Source: Mucidula mucida (lineage: Eukaryota; Basidiomycota; Agaricomycetes; Agaricales; Physalacriaceae). From it: DNA of 64,000 nucleotides. Every line of letters begins with the position of its first letter. Positions within the stretch are counted from its first letter, which is position 1. The position numbers were made by a program, and so were the translations under genes. The notes under the pieces were generated by a model, which saw nothing but the letters and a program-made list of their open reading frames with translations, did no database searches and was not told where the DNA came from. Shown here in pieces: positions 44,662-57,100 of this stretch. The stretch covers positions 31,362 to 95,361 of the forward strand of contig JADNYV010000144.1 of NCBI GenBank assembly GCA_015501055.1, written 5' to 3'.

Positions 44662-47600
44662 TTAATCGTCACTTACGATTTGAAGCAGCTCAAACTGACG
44701 CGCAAACTCTGCATCGTAATCGGGTGCCTCCACCTCAGCGGCATCGTTGTCGGCGTTGTCATCGTCCTCCGGACTGATACCTCCCTCAGGCATATCCATA
44801 ACCGCCTCTGTCTCTGCGGCGGCCTCACCGCCGATGCTCATTTCCGCCCTCAACCGAATCCCTGGCAGAATCGTACCGGTAAACCCAGCCATCCTTGAAA
44901 GCTCGGTTAGGCGTGCCAGGTGTCGTGCATTGAACCTCGACTTCGACCGCCGATAGATGTCGATATGGATGGCGATATGGATGTCCTTCACCTCCCACTC
45001 CACCCGCTTCGCCTCGAGATATTTGTCCTCGTCGCAGATGAATGTGACGAGTCGGCGGATCTCAATGTTCAAGCGCACGATCTCCTCCTTCGCCCGCTCC
45101 ATCTTGAAGTACTGGTCCATCAGAAGGCGACCCCATGGTGTTGTCCAAGGTTTATCCCATATGTCGATTCGTGATTCTCGCAGAAGGTCGAAGTCTGCAA
45201 GAAAAGCATATTCAACAACCTGATTCCAAAGCAGCCCAGGCTTTGGCGGCGTGAACGCCGCGGCGGCGGTGTTGTACTTGTCAAGGGCGGTGCTGATCGC
45301 GTGCGACCGCGCCTTCAGTGCGCCGGCGATGTGTTTACGCAGCTTGTAGCCTTGAAGGCAGTCAGTACGCAAATGAAACAAAACTAATGCTGACCTGTTT
45401 GCAATTGATTCATCGTGGTCAACTCAAACAGCCGTGCAATCACCAGGCTCTCCAACGTGTCCAGCGCCCTTTGATATACACGCCCCTTCAATAATGCGGA
45501 GGTCGCAATCCACTCAGCACAATCCGGTGTCCATCGAGTTGTGATAACGAGACGCTCCTCCAAGAGATGTATGTTGTTGATGGCACAATCCAGCTTCTCC
45601 CCCGCATTACGCTGCGCCGTCTCGATAGAACGTGTATCATCTCGGTTGTGTATGGTTTCAGCAGTCACATTCCGGAAGCGGTCCTGCGCTTGCCCAAGCT
45701 GCGCCGTCAGCTGCATCATCAACTGAAGTTTCTGTAGATATTCCATATGCAGAGATTCCTCAGGAGGCTCGCGCTTGCGAGAAGGTGGGTTCGCTCTTTC
45801 TGAAGCCACATCTTGAAGACGCTGTAGTCGGTAAGCCCCTTGGACTTCATGGTGGCGTCAAGTGTTGTCTTTCCCCCAAGAACGTCCAGAGCCTGTATGT
45901 AGTTGTTAACTAGGAACTTGCCTAAATAAACATTAGCTAATACTGTTCACAAAGTTCTATTAACTCACTCAGTTGCTCATACGTATCCACATCCTTACAA
46001 CGGAAGACTTGGCCGATCAGTCGCCGTCAATGCACTGTGCTGGCATATCATGTAACCCCGGCCAGCGCGTTCGTCCGCGAGAAGAATCTCTCACATCCCT
46101 CAAGATCCTCGAGGCCCACACCTTCTCGATAAGTGGTCAGGTTGGCTGTCTGGCAGAGTTGGTTGTGGGCGTGGCCGTGGAATAGTCCAACAAGTGAGAT
46201 ATACTTGAGCTTCTCAGCTAACTCGCCTAGGGGACTGCGACTCAGAGTGGTGCCAAACTTGCATCCGATATCGTATCCGCCCCCTAATGACGTGTCAAGG
46301 ACCTCTAATAGATGCTCAACGATGGCGAGAGGATATTTGGCGCTATTGGATGTTATTAGCAGGTAACATGCGCATTCGAAATCCAACTTACAGCTCCCCG
46401 CTTCGTATCATGTCGGCCGCAATCAGGACAAAGCCATGACGGCACAGCGCCAGGAAAATTCCTGTCTCCTCAAAGATGCCCCACATGCGAGCCGTGAACT
46501 GGTTCTTCATATTCTCCCAGCGCTCTTTGCATAGATTGGGGTCCTCTCCCGCCTGTGTATTGTTCAGCAATTAATGTGAGTGAGCATTTATCCCTCACCT
46601 TTGGCGGTGCCTTCGCAATGTCCTCCAACAACTCCTTCGTCCATTTATCCACCTTCTCCCGTGAAAGGAAATAGTCCAATCCATCGCCGCGGCTATCAGT
46701 GCGCTTGCTGCTAACAGCAGGCGCGTCGTCGTTCACATCGACCATGCGCACAGTGCGCAGTACGCGTTGGAGCGAGTCGTTACCATCCATGCAGAACAGG
46801 ATGTGATACATCAGCTCCGCCTCGCCCTCGAGTTCGTCCATGCAACATGGACAGGCGTGCTTGATGCAATGATTGGCCTTGTCGCGTGCGAGAGCTTTCT
46901 GCACACATTTATCGACGGCGAGGAGGATCTCTTCATAAAGGTCGTAGGCGATGGAGAATTGTTCAGCAAGTGTTGAACGCGGAGGAACCTAATGTGTACG
47001 TTAGCTATTAGAAACGTATTAGAAAAAGGGAAGCTCACCAAATGCATGTCGTTGAGGCTTCTAACAAAGGCCTGGGTGGAGAGCTGGGGGCAACGCATCC
47101 TCGTCACTCGGAATAGCTCCAGCGCCCGTATGCTGATGGCATATGTATGGTAAAGAGCGGCGACGGGCATCAGGCCTTGGCGGATAAGAGCAGACGCAGT
47201 GCTGCTATCGGATTCCTCTATCACAACGTTGATTTCCCTTCTCCAAAATAAGTCAATGACCCCGAGGGTGTGAAGCATGGGCCAGGCGGAATCAGGCTTT
47301 GATGTTCCCTGGTAGGGCGCTGTGTTGTCCAATCCGTCTTCTCCGCAAGACAAAGACCAGTTGAGATACGAGTCGACCAGTTGAGGCAGTTGGGCGCGTA
47401 GAGCTTGCGTGCGACGCTCTGTGCGATTGCGACGCGTCCGCTTGTCCTTCCCTCTTTTCTGCTTGTCCAGCACGGCTCTGGAAAGCAGTGAGCACAAGGA
47501 CAAAGAAAGAAAATATAATATGCACTGATACTGTGCCTCTAGGTCATTTATCAACGAATACAGCACCTCCCAAAACTCGCCGCCTGTGTTTGACATGCAC

Positions 47601-47923
47601 GCCATGACTGCACTCCCTTGCAGAACATCGCCCATCATGTCGACATCGTCTTTGTAGTCATCCGCGTCAACGAGATCCAAGGGCTGCAGCGGAGGAGGTG
47701 CAGCTATTAAATTCTGAAGCTCTAGGCGCTCTGCAGGGGTCAGGCGGTGGATGTGTTGGACTCGGTGCTGTACGTCCTCTTCCGTAAGACGGCGCGCACG
47801 TTCAGCCGTGATGGTGCGGCGACGGATCACCCCTTGAATGGAGGAGGATGCAAAAGCCGCGGACTTCTTGCCCTTCTGGTTCGGTTTAGAGAAGCGGTTG
47901 TTGACGGATTTAATGCCGACCAT
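44662..47923 (-). pseudogene. KDZ transposase (Kyakuja-Dileera-Zisupton type), broken
   Basis: Transposase for the surrounding element, assigned from several family stretches: DMMGDVLQGSAVMACMSNTG and LVDSYLNWS near the N-terminus; AYDLYEEILLAVDKCV, a Cys cluster (HACPCCMDELEGE) and FCMDGNDSL; GIFEETGIFLALCRHGFVLI; LGGGYDIGCKFGTTLSRSPL; GLFHGHAHNQLCQ; GVGLEDLEGCERFFSRTNAL; NNYIQALDVLGG; and the C-terminal ERAKEEIVRLNIEIRRL. Introns of about 50 nt separate exons; ATG at 47923, stop at 44662. Two in-frame TGA codons (46048-46050 and 46027-46029) lie where Arg codons are expected, and the frame shifts near 45772-45786 between WLQKERTHL and KREPPEESLHMEYL. The rest is well preserved (roughly 1000 residues), so it died recently. 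Its start is 273 bp from that of the divergent dioxygenase gene. Confidence 0.85.
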
Positions 47924-48196
47924 GATGGAGAGGTGTAACAGGAGTAACAGGCGTGATCAGTCACTGTCACTCTCAACAAGTCTTTCAACCACCACCACCA
48001 TCACCCCACCTTGGTAAGTCCGCGCTTTCGCTGCATGCACGACTACGCATCGGCGAACAAGATTAGGCCTCCCTTGCACTGGAATCAGCCATGGGGCCAT
48101 GCTTGGGGGCCTCTTCTTACCCCGACGTGTTTGGTGGCGTCTGCAGCGTTTTTAGTCAACAAGGCACTGACCCTCCACTTTTCTAGGAGACTTCAG
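47924..48196. promoter_or_regulatory. Shared divergent promoter region
   Basis: A 273-bp spacer lies between the transposase ATG (minus) and the first supported ATG of the TET/JBP-like gene (plus). It has CACCACCA and CAACAAGT repeats but no clear TATA box. Head-to-head placement suggests joint control; this is inference. Confidence 0.4.
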
Positions 48197-49705
48197 ATGT
48201 CCTGGTTTGTGCGGAAGGTATGCTCCCTTTTTCTCCTGTCAATCTCGATGGTGAGCTCCTTGACAGCTCCGCGGTGGAAAGGAATTTGCCGGTGTGTCAA
48301 ACACGGCCCCAGAGCGCGTCAAACCGCTGCGAGCAGCAGCTACATTCAAGCTCAAGGAGTGCTTGAAGGTTGCCGAGGACATCAGCATCGCCTACCTCCT
48401 CAGCCCAGACGAGGGGCGCAGCCCATCTGCTCCTCCGCCCCACCCAACTCCTCCACCAACGCAGTCTCCTGCAAGCTCCGCGTCAAAGCGCAAAGAGCCC
48501 GCTGAAGACGTCGAAGAGGACGGCCGATATAATCATCGACACTCCAAGCGGCGCCGCAAACACAACGAAGCCGTGTATGCATCCGGACACGTCCCCCTCC
48601 CCGGAAGCACGTCTTCGCTCTTAGCAGGCGCGTCCGCGCCCCCCATTCCCAGCGACGCGGATATCCACACATTTCCCGCCGCTCATGGTGGCTACTTTGC
48701 AAAGCCTCAACGTAAGGAGGACCTAGACATTGACTATGACAAGAAATACACGTTGGAGGAACTGGCGGCCCTCGGATTTACCTACATCGCCTGGGATGGG
48801 ATGTGAGCTATCTCTCTAGTCTATGCGCTTTGTGCTCATTGTTTGTTCAGCACCCCAATCCCTATATATGACGAAGATGGGGTTATCTTTGCTGTTCTTG
48901 CAGGACGCGCTTCAGATCAGTCATACATTGACGACGCGGACAAGGCGTTCAATTTAATGGCCTCCATTGGCAAGGAAGAGGTTTGGTCGCACAAGGAGCT
49001 CCAGGAACATGCCGCGGCATGTTTATCGCCCATAATGTTGGCCTCACCGCTGGGAAGGGACAGCCGGGCCCACTACGCTTAAGCACTGGAACGCACGCCA
49101 TCATCACAGCGAAGTTGCTCGGAAATCGTTCTATTAACCGACTCGCTACCTTTGCCAGCTCGTCATTCCAACGCTGGAGCCCCAAACTCTTCAGCTATTA
49201 CAAGGACCATATGGACGCCTTGTATGCCCACGACCCCAGCCTTGGCCGCAACTTCTCCAAGTCAGTATTTCCCTGTACGGCGTTCAACCTCTCCCGTCGT
49301 TCGTGGGCGTTCAAGCACCGGGATAGCACCAACCTTCCTTTTGGTTGGTGCGCCATCTGCGCACTCGCCAAGAAAGGATTTCGTCCGCACTTAGGCGGCC
49401 AGATAATCTTTTGGGAGCTCCGGATGGTTGTTGAGTTCCCTCATGCCGCTACCATCCTCATTCCTTCTGCCTGTGTCACCCACTCCAATGTCCCGCCTGC
49501 CCCAGGCAACGAGCACCTTTCCTTCACTCAATTCGCCGCCGGCGCCTTATTTTGTTTTGTCGACAACGGCTTCCAGAACGATAAGCAGCTGTTCAACCGG
49601 AATAGGGCAGAGTTTCGTCGGATGGAAGCTTTGAAGAGTACGCGGTGGGAGAACGGGCTGGGACTGTATTCGACCTTGGATGAGCTTTTAGACAGGTTGG
49701 ACTAG
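48197..49705 (+). pseudogene. TET/JBP-family 2-oxoglutarate/Fe(II) dioxygenase, frameshifted
   Basis: Fungal TET/JBP enzymes oxidise 5-methylcytosine in DNA. ATG 48197 (MSWFVRK) joins over a 49-nt intron to LRGGKEFAGVSNTAPERVKP, then a basic linker (KRRRKHNEAVYASG). A 48-nt intron leads into TPIPIYDEDGVIFAVLAGRA. The core follows: NVGLTAGKGQPGPLRLS, SSFQRWSPKLFSYYKDHMDA, NFSKSVFPCTAFN, and FKHRDSTNLPFGWCAI, which holds the iron ligands His (49316-49318) and Asp (49322-49324). Then come GGQIIFWELRMVVEFP, the distal His in VTHSNVP (49481-49483), and LSFTQFAAGALFCFVDNGF. Between KELQEH and RGMFIAHNVG the frame slips by one base near 49005-49020. Family members usually have Arg before the SFTQ stretch to bind 2-oxoglutarate; here it is His (CAC). 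It was probably an active cargo gene, now likely inactive. Confidence 0.8.
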
Positions 49706-50181
49706 TGCCAAAGGGCATATTGTTTATTGATTTATCTATCATAACCTTCTTGCGAATGTAGTCGTAGTCGTAGCTGTTGAATACCACTCTCTTGAAGCTA
49801 CTAAAGTTTATAAGGCACTGGAAACAAAGTCTGCCATACGTAGGAATCAAACTTATGGCTGGGAATATGACATGCCAAAATGCCGATGCGAACAATGTTG
49901 ACGACGGCGGCGGGTATTGGGTATCTGGAGACGTCGTGAATTACCCAGGAAACCTTTAGAGGTATATGTCTTGATTATCGAAGTGGATCCAGGCTCTAGT
50001 ATTCAGTTGAAAGTTCACATAGGTTAAAGTCTGATAAAAGTCTGATGAATGTCAGATTCCTAAGTGGATAGCCTTACAATTTTAAGATTAACAGTCAAGT
50101 CTTGCAATACTTGTACTCATACCATCACCTACCTTGGCGACACTCACCCGCATCACCCACAACATTGACTCTCACGATCAC
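49706..50181. other. Spacer within the KDZ element
   Basis: AT-richer non-coding stretch between two plus-strand genes; no motif recognised. Confidence 0.4.
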
Positions 50182-51019
50182 ATGTCAGCCTCTGCTCCTG
50201 AGGCTTGCTCGGACGCGCCGCCGCCTGTTGGACCCGCCCCGCCGAAGCGAAAAGGCGGGCGACCTCGATTATATCATACGCCGGAGGAACAAGCTGAGGC
50301 TGCTCGCGAGCGTAAATGCAAATGGTACAATGTTCCAAAGTGCGTATTCTCTTCTGTATTATGATGCTATTCTGTATTGAACTATCTTACAGAAACAGAC
50401 GTACGACTACGAAGGCCATGCGTGAGCACTACCACGCCACTAAGGAGCCCAAGCCGCCCAGACGCAAGAAAAGGACGGCAGAGGAGATGAGGCAGGCGGA
50501 GGAGGATGCCGCGTTAAATTCGGCCGTGGATAAGGAGGCGCACATGAAGAAATTGGATGAGGAAAGAGAGCGCGAAGCGGGGTACATGCCAACATTCTAC
50601 AGCACATCTTCTACTAACAACCATAGCTCAGTGTCCAACGGGATGTTCTACGCCATCTGCGCCGCGCGCGCTTGCTCCACGCCGAGCTGCGGGCATGGAC
50701 CAACTTTGACTGCAAGAAGCATATGAGGGCTTACAGTCGGCAAGTTCTACAGGACTATGGCGATGACGAGGGCAACTGCGAGAGCGCATATTCCACGGTG
50801 GATCAGGATCTTGCGATTTGGTCAGCTCGGCGTGAGGACGTCAAGGATTGCGCGAACGACATGAACACCTTAGTTGGGGCTAAGAAGGAGTGGGACGAGG
50901 CATGCCAGATGTTGGGCCCATTTGACTTAGTGCTGGATTATCTTACAGACGTTCAGGAGCAGCTACCCCGCCTTCAAGATGCTATTACGCAGCGGGAGCT
51001 CTTGTGCCAGAAGGTGTAA
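50182..51019 (+). CDS. KDZ-associated basic protein with AT-hook-like motif
   Basis: Accessory gene of the element, role unknown. Three exons from ATG 50182: MSASAPEACSDAPPPVG to KWYNVPK, a 53-nt intron, NRRTTTKAMREHYHATKEPK to EREREAG, an intron ending near 50635, then VQRDVLRHLRRARLLHAELR to LCQKV-stop at 51019. Frame is continuous with these joins. The N-terminus carries PKRKGGRPRLYHTPEEQAEA, an AT-hook-like GRP core followed by a basic helix of a type common in agaric transposon ORFs. The middle is Lys/Arg/Glu-rich (likely coiled) and the C-terminal half is helical (DLAIWSARREDVKDCANDMN). About 245 residues. DNA binding is plausible. No damage was seen. Confidence 0.65.
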
Positions 51020-51191
51020 TCTATGCTGTTCCCTTCCGCCTCATTTACATATGTTCCTGTGTAACCAACTTTGCCTGCTCATATATCTACTTTTTTCTCA
51101 CAACAAACTGCAAACTAAGTGTAAGCTTTATTGAAAAGAAGAGGCATGCTATAAAAGAATAAATACAGTACAGCTACAGGCATAAAGTAAT

Positions 51192-54100
51192 CTACGGATT
51201 GCAATGAACATAGTTGAGTTGAGATGCAAGCGTAAATAGACGGTTGGCTTCCGCCTGCGTGCGCGTAGCGCATGGAATTCGGGGAAGGTTGACGTTGGCG
51301 GCAAAGACTGCATCTCGGCCGAGATAGACTCCTGGAACGTTACCACGTAGAACGATCCAATACACCTCTTTGACGTCGCTTGTGTCGGCGTAGAAAGACG
51401 GGCAAGGAAATCCGGAGTTCAGGTCTGAGGGCGATGGAGGAGGCGTAGCCGCATTCTCATTTGCGTCGTGATTGTCGCCGCCGTTATCGCCACCACCACC
51501 GCCACTGCCGCCGCCGCCATCGCCCCATCCACCTTGCCAGCCATTTGCGTTGGGCCAACTGTTGGCATCGCCTGCTGGTGGCTCCCAAGGGTTATCATTC
51601 TGCTGACCGGCACCCCAGCTCCAATGGTGACTAGAGCCGTAAGTTGGCCGTCCATACTGAGTATTAGCGCGCCACCATCCTTCGACATAGCCGCGACGCC
51701 AGGCCTCGGTGGAATGTTGCGGTTCGAGTCTGTTAGACTGGGGTGTGGGATGGATCACCGCGTCCGGGGCGGACGTAAGGGTGACAGAGGACACCAATGA
51801 GATGTCGCTGGAGAAGCCGGACATTGAGGCGGGGATGGATGGGTTGGGGGCAATAGTTGTAGTGGCGCGCGCTGGCAGATCGCAGTCGTCCTCGCTATCC
51901 ATCAGCTCAACGACAAGCGTCTGGCGATGTTTAAAGGGCACTTCAAAGGCATAGTCCGCCGCGGTGGCAATGTGGGAGGAGGAATGGGCATTGGGAACGG
52001 CAAGGCCGCCTGGGGTTTGACGAGAGGTTTGGGAGGGCCATCAAGAGGTTTGCCGGGCGACTTTTTTGGGCGGCTCTGCTTGTTAGGCGAGAGGCTGCGG
52101 GATTTTCGAGCAGACGTGGGCTGGTCCGCGACCGAGGCAAGGACCCGCTCCTGGCGTGGGCGCGCGTAGCGTCCGGTCAAGTCTTCAGGATCAGACACAT
52201 ATACGTCGCTATCGCCGTAGTATGATGTTCCTGCATGGATTCAGAGAAAAACAATAAAGCTGAAAAGAGAACGTACTCGGTTTGGTCAGGGTGCTTTTTG
52301 GGAGACGACTGGTTGCGCGGAGGAGTTCGTCGGCAGAAGGGGCTGCATTTTCATTAGCAGCGTCTAAGGCAGGAAAAAGAGGAAAGATCCTCACCTTTGG
52401 CTAGCTTCGTTGCTTGAGCCATGAGAGCAGGCGCTGTGAAGGATTGTCCGCCAGCAAGACGTTGGCTGAGGTTGGCAGTGAGTGTATCTGCATGATATAT
52501 CAATAATCAAGAAATTAGAATAAGCAGAAAGCTCTTGTTATGAATCACCATATTTTCACATTTTCACATCTTATCATATCTTATTGGGAGCCTTGTCTTA
52601 TCAACCAACGGACCGTTTCATCATCTGTTTCGTCACCGATCATACCCCTTTTCATTACCGAAGCCGTACTCATGTCGGACACACGCCCAACACATGGATG
52701 ACATCATACATGCCGATACCTCATGGACTCCCTATTGTATACACACCGCCGACACTCGTAGCACACATGGTCGTTTCAGTATTATTACTTACATGCAGTC
52801 ACCACTGTATTTAATGGTTTCACGGACTAGTAGCATACAACACTGGGTCAAGGGCGTGGAGCATCCCTAGTGGAAACGCGTATGGACAAGGAGTCTCAAA
52901 CACAGACTTACTAGTATATAAGCAGTAGTGTAGTATCATTGTACTTTAGTTCCGATCTCGTTTATACACCTGGCCTAGCCTAGTCTTACGAACGCGAACG
53001 CTTTCTTCCTTAGTTCTTGCTGTGGTACCTGGTTGAGTCTTGTGGCTTAGTCAGTCGCTAACAGAAGATCGGAACTCCCTTTTACCACCTACCACACATC
53101 CCTGATTGTCGATCAGCACTTCGCTGTTTGATCATCGCACATTCCCCTATTCCCTTTCCTGTTTACAGATCGACGGATTCCTAATTCCAGCGCACGTCCG
53201 CATACATGTGTATTGGTCCCAGTAGCGCCGAACACGGCCATGTCAGCAGGTTCTGTCCCAAGAAGGGTCGACCCCAGACGATTCGGGGTTTATGGACCGA
53301 GATGAATGACGAGGAGAAGAAGAAGCTGGCCGAAGAGTTGGGTTTTGCGAAGCTCCCGCAGTAGACGCAGTCCTGCCGGAGCAGTCATCAAGGAAAGGGT
53401 CGTCAGATGCAGAATCTATTTACAGTACGGGTACTGAAACATCTAAAATATCATTGACGACTTTACCACCAAAACCTGCGAAAGAAAGATTTGAGCCAAA
53501 TATGCCCGAGTGGATCGCACAACGGCTAAGAGAGGATGACGTGTCAAGAGCAGTGGGAATTTTGAGAGCATGGATGCCGGAGCGGAGAGAAAGAGAAGCG
53601 ACAGAGGAGAAAGTGATGGCGATCAGAGCGTTGACGAAGGAAGCTGTGGTGGAAGTTGTGACAGAGTTAAAAAAGTCAAGGAAGTACATCCGGGGAACAA
53701 AGGGGCAGGACATGAAACTCCGAGTAACCATAGAGAGCGTACACACAGGCTCTGAATGGGAAACGAGTGCCCTTCTTGACAGTGGAGCAACGGGTTCTTG
53801 TGTCAATAAAGAATTCGTCGAGAAGAACGGACTCCCGATCAAGGAGTTACCGGTCAAGCTCCCTGTCTACAATGCAGATGGAACTCTAAACGAGGGAGGA
53901 GCAATCAAAGGGTTTGTGGAGGTCCGGATGAAGATCAGTGATCACGCCGAAAAGATTGAGTTGGCCGTCACCAATCTTGGCAAAACAAGTATCTTTTTGG
54001 GGCTAGATTGGTTACGATATCACAACCCCACGATCAACTGGACGGAATCCACATTGACTTTTGATCAATGCCCAGACCGCTGCGGTTATCTACCCGAGTA

Positions 54101-57100
54101 CGACTCGCCAGAAGACGAAGGAAAAGATGTAGAAGAAAAGTTGGAAGAGGGAGAGCGCTTGTTCTGGATGGACTGGGACAACTATCGCAAAAGCGGTGAA
54201 AAGCTGAGATCACAACAGCCTTCATCTGCTGCTGCACCTTACATCGAGGAATTTTCCGATGTATTCAGCAAGGCGGACTTTGATAAGTTACCGGAGCGAA
54301 GACCCTGGGATCACGCGATAGAACTCACGCCTGGTTCCAAACCGGTCGACTGCAAGGTCTATCCCCTTAGTCCATCCGAGCAGAAGGCATTAGACGAGTT
54401 CTTGGAGGAAAACATACACACGGGACGCATACGGCCATCAATCTCACCCATGGCGTCACCATTCTTCTTTGTCAAGAAGAAGGACGGAAGTCTTCGACCC
54501 GTGCAGGATTATCGGAAATTGAATGACATGACGATCAAAAACCGATATCCCTTGCCGTTGATCCAAGAACTTATCGACAAGCTGAAGGGAGCGAAGTGTT
54601 TCACAAAGATGGATGTCCGATGGGGTTACAACAACATCCGGATCAAAGACGGTGATGAGTGGAAAGCGGTGTTTAGAACAAACCGAGGCCTGTTCGAGCC
54701 CTCAGTCATGTTCTTCGGACTTACAAACTTGCCGGCGACATTCCAATCGTTCATGAATCACATTCTGAAGGAGCTGATTGATGAAGGACATGTTATAGTT
54801 TACTTGGATGACATACTTATCTTTACGAACACGTTGGAAGAACATAGGCATATCGTACGACGAGTATTAGAAATATTACGAGTGAATAAGCTGTATTTAA
54901 AACCCGAGAAATGTAGTTTTGAGGCACAGACTGTAGATTACTTAGGAGTTATTGTTGGAGGAGGAGAAGTGAAGATGGATCCGACAAAAGTGGCCGTAGT
55001 GAAGGAATGGAAGGAGCCGACGAAGAAGAAGGAAGTACAGTCATTCCTGGGCTTCTGCAACTTCTACCGACGTTTCATCCGGGGATTTGCGGGAGTAGCG
55101 AAGCCATTGACATCGCTAACCGGGAAGGGCGAGTGGGTTTGGGGCATGGAGCAGCATGAGGCGTTTGAGGAGTTGAAACGGAGGATGACGGAAGAACCCG
55201 TTCTGATCGTACCACGCGACAACGGCAAGTTTCGAGTCGAGGCAGATTCCTCGAACTATGCCAACGGGGCTGTTCTATCCCAGTTCGTCGAAGGCAAATG
55301 GAGACCAGTGGCTTTCCGATCTCGCGCGTTAAATGAAGTTGAACGCAACTACGAGATCTACGACAAAGAAATGATGGCCATCATGGACTCAATTGATGAC
55401 TGGAGACAGTATCTTTTAGGAGCAACAGAGACGGTGGAGGTTTTTACCGATCATCAAAACCTTCAGTACTTCCGGAAGCCGCAGAAGTTGAACCGGAGGC
55501 AGGCGCGATGGGTTACGGAGTTGGCAGAATATGACATACAGATGATTTATAAGCCAGGCAGGACGATGGGAAAAGCTGATGCCTTGTCAAGGATGACAGG
55601 CCTTGAGAAGGGGGAAAAAGATAATGAAAACGTTGTTTTGCTCAAGCCGGAGTTTTTTATTTCACAAATTCAATTTTCTTTACATACAGTAGATACACCG
55701 GAGGACGAATTACTTAACAAAATCAAACAAAGAAAAGGAAACAAAGACAGATACGTACAAAAAGCATTAGAAAACAAAGAAAAAGGATGGGAAGAGAAGG
55801 AAAATGGACTTATTATATGGAAAGATCGTATTTACATACCGAAGGACAAGGAATTGCGGGGAAGAGTTATTGGAATGCATCATGATGCACAGCTTGCAGG
55901 GCATCCCGGACGATACAAGACCCTCGAGCTGATCACACGTACCTATTGGTGGCCCGGAATCAGCCGAGACGTCCGTGAATATGTAGAAGGGTGTCAAAAA
56001 TGCCAGGTTACAAAGTCACATCGCACGAAGCCGGCTGCACCTCTTCATCCTATTGATGTGCCAAGCGAGCCATGGGAGATAGTAGGGACGGACATGATTG
56101 GAGAACTGCCGGAATCGGGAGGATACAACGCGATCAGCACGTTTGTGGACCATTTCACAAAGCGATTACGCATCATACCCACACACACCACTCTGACGTC
56201 GGAAGGCATGGCACGCATTTACCGTGATCGCATTTTCCCCATACATGGGATGCCACGACAGATGATACATGACCGCGGTCCACAATACCACTCGCGTTTC
56301 ATGAAGGAGTTGTACCGGTTGTTGGGCATACAAGGAAACTTTACAACGGCATATCATCCACAGGCAAATGGGCAAACGGAACGGCTGAACCAAGAGATAG
56401 AGCATTTCTTACGGTTATTTGTCAACTACCATCAGAACAACTGGCACGAATGGTTACCCTCTGCTGAATTCGTTTACAACGATCGAGTTCACTCGGCGAC
56501 CAAGGTCACTCCGTTCTTCGCAGATATGGGCAGACATCCCTACAAAGGCACCGCTCCGAAAACGGCATCGAGAAACGAGACTGCGCAGGAGTTTGCCGAC
56601 GGCATAAGGAAAACATGGGATGAAGTGGGATCGGCATTGAAGATGGCCAAAGAGGACATGAAACGGTTTTATGACAGGAAACGGACAGAGGCAGTGGAGT
56701 ACAAGGAAGGCGACAAAGTATGGCTGGAAGGGACAAATCTCAGTACAGACCGACCAATGAAGAAGCTCGATGACAAACGATTCGGGCCGTTCAAAGTGAT
56801 CAAGAAAGTCGGGACGAGCTCTTACAAGCTCCAGATTCCTCACACGTGGAAAAGCATCCATCCCGTTTCAATGAGGCCTTGTTGACGCCTTACCACGAGC
56901 CCCAATTCCGACGCAACCCCGAGACACGCGTCCACCACCTGTACTGGAAGGAGCCGAACCGGAATGGGAGGTCGAGAAAGTGGTGAATTCCCGGAAGTAC
57001 CGCGGGGGTTTTCAATACAAGGTTCACTGGAAGGGTTATGGCACACACGAGCAGACATGGGAACCGGCATGCAATCTCAAAAATGCCGACGAAGCCATCA

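Noticed and set aside
53064..53090. tRNA-type primer-binding site
   Set aside because: No TGG start matching a tRNA 3' end follows the LTR; the self-complementary 11-mer explains the site better.
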